DNA of 64,000 bases from Lewinellaceae bacterium (GTDB lineage: Bacteria > Bacteroidota > Bacteroidia > Chitinophagales > Saprospiraceae), in contig JACJYK010000001.1 in NCBI GenBank assembly GCA_020636135.1, positions 606,501-670,500 on the forward strand, given 5' to 3'. Numbering within the stretch: position 1 is the stretch's first letter; every line of letters starts with the position of its first letter. Below, piece after piece: positions 61,556-64,000 of this stretch. The notes beneath the pieces were generated by a model that saw only the letters and a list, made by a program, of their open reading frames with translations, made no database searches and was not told the origin of the DNA. The position numbers and the translations under genes are program-made.

Positions 61556-62134
61556 ATGAAAAAAATTGTCTTTTCATTCGCAGTGCTATCCATATGTTTC
61601 GCCTGCGGGCCACAAGCCGGAAGCCCGGATTCTTCCAAAGACCTGGCAGCTTATTCCGCCAAAGGCAAGGAAGTAGCATCACTTGCTCAACAAACTTTTT
61701 TCCAGGAAGTCAATGATGCACTTAATGAAGGTGGGACAGAATACGCCCTGCAATTTATGCATCCAATCGATAACCCAAAGATTGACAGTCTCGATCGGGT
61801 TTATGAATGCACTATCGGGAGGACGTCGAATAAAATCCGGAATGTAGCCAACAAACCCGATGGACCGGAAGAATTGGCGCTGATCGAAGCTTATGTCAAC
61901 GGAAAAGTGCAGGGAGATACGGTACTTGTCCGGAATGATCACGTTATCTATTACCAGCCGATCTTGTTGAGTATGCCAGCTTGTTTACAGTGTCACGGAC
62001 AGCCAGGTGTTGACATAACCGACAGTACACTGGCCGCTATTCATACGCTCTATCCGGATGATCAGGCGACCGGTTACAAGCTTGGTGATGTGCGGGGACT
62101 GTGGAAAGTGACCTTTAAGGATATGGCCCAATAA
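61556..62134 (+). CDS. DUF3365 (Tll0287-like) haem-binding lipoprotein, copy 2
   Basis: 192 residues from the ATG at 61556 (MKKIVFSFAVLSICFAC), which gives a good lipobox; upstream ATG at 61475 would bury it. CLQCHGQPGVDIT carries CxxCH, and ATGYKLGDVRGLWKVTF repeats the copy-1 tail. The arrangement indicates tandem duplication followed by divergence: the C-terminal half is well conserved, while the distal loop (PFCHGNAG in copy 1, QFMHPIDN here) changed, so the second haem ligand may differ. Confidence 0.88.
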   Translation: MKKIVFSFAVLSICFACGPQAGSPDSSKDLAAYSAKGKEVASLAQQTFFQEVNDALNEGGTEYALQFMHPIDNPKIDSLDRVYECTIGRTSNKIRNVANKPDGPEELALIEAYVNGKVQGDTVLVRNDHVIYYQPILLSMPACLQCHGQPGVDITDSTLAAIHTLYPDDQATGYKLGDVRGLWKVTFKDMAQ

Positions 62135-62201
62135 TTACATTTCGGAAATGGAAGAGGCAGCCAACTCACGTTGGGCTCCTTATTCCCGTTGGATGAAACG
62201 T

Positions 62202-64000
62202 CTATTGACCATGAATAAGTAAGGGTATGGACCGATATTGGTCTTCGATCCAAACGCGCAACCAATAGTTGCCAGATGAGACCGTGGGCAAGGGAAGGAG
62301 GAAGGTTTGATTGCCGCGAGATTTGAATTCATGCCAGGATGATTCAATCCGTCCGGAGGAACCAATCAACTCAATTCGGATCTGCTCGGCGGATTGGGTA
62401 GTGATGCGGAGGTTTGCGTGATCAGTGACCGGATTGCCAAGCAATTCCAGGTTACCCTTCCAAGGCGCCGTTATGAAGATGGCAGATAACCCGATTGCTT
62501 CAAAGGCTCCGGCATCGATAGCGCCTTCGCGGCTGTTGCCATTGAAGTCATCCTGGGGTGCACGATCGGCAACTCCGGCATCAATTGCCGGACTCCCAGC
62601 TAATAAATTATATTCCGTTCCTAGTTTGGGATCACGATTGGTTTTGTCCTTGGAGTGCGTAAGCCACCGATCCATTTTATCGGATGCACACACATTGCCG
62701 CCCCTGGAAGTTACGGACAACTTGCCCGCTTCCAATCCTATCTCTGAGCCATTGTTATCAAATACATTATTTTGTAATATTAAGCGGCTCTGATCCCCAC
62801 CTTCCTGGAATTCAATGATAAATCCCTTGTTTGTTGTGTTGTTTGCAAAGGTGTTGTTGATCAGAAAGGTTGAGTCGTCATAATTATCGTAGTCGTTAAG
62901 GTAGATAATGCCATCGTATACCGAGCCACGAATATCATGCTCTTCCACCAGGCAGTTTTCCATCCAAAGGTTGTGATTGAACATGGACACGGCGGCTCCC
63001 CCTTCTGTGGCTGTGTTTTGAGTAAAGTGCGAGCGGCGGATCGTAACCCCATAGTTGCTCTTCATGGCGTCGTTGGTTGATGCAATGGCGCCTCCCTGGC
63101 CAGAGTTGTTTTTTTCAAAAGAGCAGTCTTCAATGGTGCATGCTGCGTCTTCATCAAGGTCTATTGCACCCCCTATCACGGTTGATTTATTTTGTTGGAA
63201 GCGGATGTCGGCCAGAATTACCTTATTGTATGGCCCATACGAGGCTATTCCACCTCCGTATTCATCGCTCGAATTGCTAGAGATAAAGCCCCCCTTGGCG
63301 GATAAATAGCCACTTTGATTGTAAATGCCGCCCCCTGAAAACGATGCTTTATTTCGCAACAGGTCACAATCAGTCATATACAAAGAGGTGTTTATTTCTT
63401 CCCTCGCAAGATAGATTGCCCCGCCGGAGCCAGCCTCGTTATCCGTAAAATCGGACCGATCCGCAGCCATGTCGGCATCCACCATCAAAAAGCACCCTCC
63501 CAGGTTTTCCGTAGTGTTGTATTTAAAGTTGCATCGGTCAAATTTCAATAGCGCTTCGTAGGCAACTACCCCCACGCCGCCGCCGACTCCATTTTCATTA
63601 CAGCACTGGGTATTTTTTTCAAAATCACATTTTACCGCAGTCAGTGTCGAGTTCGAACCATTCACAAAAAGGACTCCTCCCAGATAGCTGGCTGAATTTG
63701 AGTTGAAGTTGGAGCTGGTACAGGTCACCTTGGCACCAAAGGTAACTTCGATGACTCCGCCACGCGCCGCTTTATTCTCTTCAAAGAGGCAATTGGTGAG
63801 GTAGCTGATGTTAGCCAGGTTAGTGGAAAAGGCTCCCCCGGTATCATCGCTTGAATTGTATTTGAATGTACAGTTCGTGGCACTAAAAGAGGTGGAATTG
63901 TTGGGCTGATAGACCGCTCCGCCGGCATAGGCGGAATGGTTGTATTGGAGTTGGCAATCTTCCATCTGGATCGATCCCTTTAACAACAAAATTGCACCAC
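62202..64000 (-). CDS. T9SS-secreted right-handed beta-helix protein (C-terminal part, partial)
   Basis: The frame is open to the right edge of the window; the apparent TTG start at 63989 is not real. About 500 residues are beta-helix repeats of the choice-of-anchor Q/polymorphic-membrane type (GGAVYQPNNSTSFSATNCTF, GGAFSTNLANISYLTNC, GGAIYLAREEINTSLYMTDC), with periodic GGA/GGG turns and Asn ladders. The spacer SPAIDAGVADRAPQDDFNGN and DAGAFEA closes the helix, and a T9SS type A sorting domain follows (GNLELLGNPVTDHANLRI ... GNYWLRVWIEDQ). It would be displayed on the surface or secreted; possible adhesin or polysaccharide-binding protein. Confidence 0.9.
   Translation of the reverse strand, partial: GAILLLKGSIQMEDCQLQYNHSAYAGGAVYQPNNSTSFSATNCTFKYNSSDDTGGAFSTNLANISYLTNCLFEENKAARGGVIEVTFGAKVTCTSSNFNSNSASYLGGVLFVNGSNSTLTAVKCDFEKNTQCCNENGVGGGVGVVAYEALLKFDRCNFKYNTTENLGGCFLMVDADMAADRSDFTDNEAGSGGAIYLAREEINTSLYMTDCDLLRNKASFSGGGIYNQSGYLSAKGGFISSNSSDEYGGGIASYGPYNKVILADIRFQQNKSTVIGGAIDLDEDAACTIEDCSFEKNNSGQGGAIASTNDAMKSNYGVTIRRSHFTQNTATEGGAAVSMFNHNLWMENCLVEEHDIRGSVYDGIIYLNDYDNYDDSTFLINNTFANNTTNKGFIIEFQEGGDQSRLILQNNVFDNNGSEIGLEAGKLSVTSRGGNVCASDKMDRWLTHSKDKTNRDPKLGTEYNLLAGSPAIDAGVADRAPQDDFNGNSREGAIDAGAFEAIGLSAIFITAPWKGNLELLGNPVTDHANLRITTQSAEQIRIELIGSSGRIESSWHEFKSRGNQTFLLPLPTVSSGNYWLRVWIEDQYRSIPLLIHGQ

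Noticed and set aside
62160..62176. Hairpin GCCAAC/GTTGGGC after the second DUF3365 gene as a terminator
   Set aside because: The stem has a bulge and the T-run after it is weak, so it cannot be called reliably.

Overview
The window looks like a chromosome fragment of a Bacteroidota bacterium, most likely from the Saprospiria or a related environmental lineage. Reasons: two proteins end in type IX secretion (T9SS) sorting domains, two genes are DUF6090 proteins, many lipoproteins and carbohydrate-active enzymes carry Bacteroidota-style signal peptides, and a circularly permuted ATP-grasp / alpha-E / transglutaminase / Anbu block is present. The placement is an inference; there is no rRNA or tRNA in the window to test it.

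Layout. 1-3720: start of an M1-type metallopeptidase (minus), a lipid kinase, a DUF6090 protein, a 1-kb gene-free stretch rich in short hairpins, and a GNAT acetyltransferase. 3728-15386: polysaccharide degradation (GH2 with an inserted LamG-like domain, GH43, GH3 BglX), a beta-propeller protein, a second DUF6090 protein, an uncharacterised helical protein and DUF1697. 15519-17211: five composite palindromic (REP-like) units of about 255 bp with a Y1 (RAYT/IS200-like) transposase between units 1 and 2. 17302-25546: an AbgB-like amidohydrolase, the four-gene Anbu locus, and proB-proA. 25603-28800: a cobalamin-riboswitch-controlled operon of a BtuB-like receptor and a DUF4465 protein with a T9SS tail. 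28872-38176: GH9 endoglucanase, methionine aminopeptidase, DinB-like protein, sugar isomerase, SMP-30-like propeller, nucleoside hydrolase, serine hydrolase and a GH43-like lipoprotein. 38340-38968: a HicA-HicB toxin-antitoxin pair with a perfect inverted-repeat operator.

40879-47929 is a clearly AT-richer block of foreign origin. It contains three single-gene units (ClC channel, S41 peptidase, small lipoprotein), each preceded by GTTAGCG and separated by two large imperfect hairpins that are both 131 bp long and bounded by CGCTAAC and GTTAGCG. This is the architecture of integron gene cassettes with attC sites, but no integrase is in the window. An IS1182-family element has landed inside the first hairpin, flanked by CCGT on both sides; removing it restores the site. 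Decayed IS1182 fragments and a cupin gene follow.

48248-49989 is a TetR-controlled four-gene operon. 50298-52379 holds an amidohydrolase, small membrane or lipoproteins and a stand-alone EF-Tu domain-3-like protein. 52739-55523 is an ArsR-controlled, arsenic or metal efflux-like operon with two matching operators. 55677-64000 holds an aldose epimerase, amidase, aldo/keto reductase, an ECF S-component overlapping a phosphoribosyltransferase, two tandem DUF3365 haem-binding lipoproteins, and the C-terminal part of a T9SS-secreted beta-helix protein.

The strongest candidates for something under-described are the integron-like cassette array, the REP/RAYT array, and the T9SS-tailed partner of a B12 receptor.
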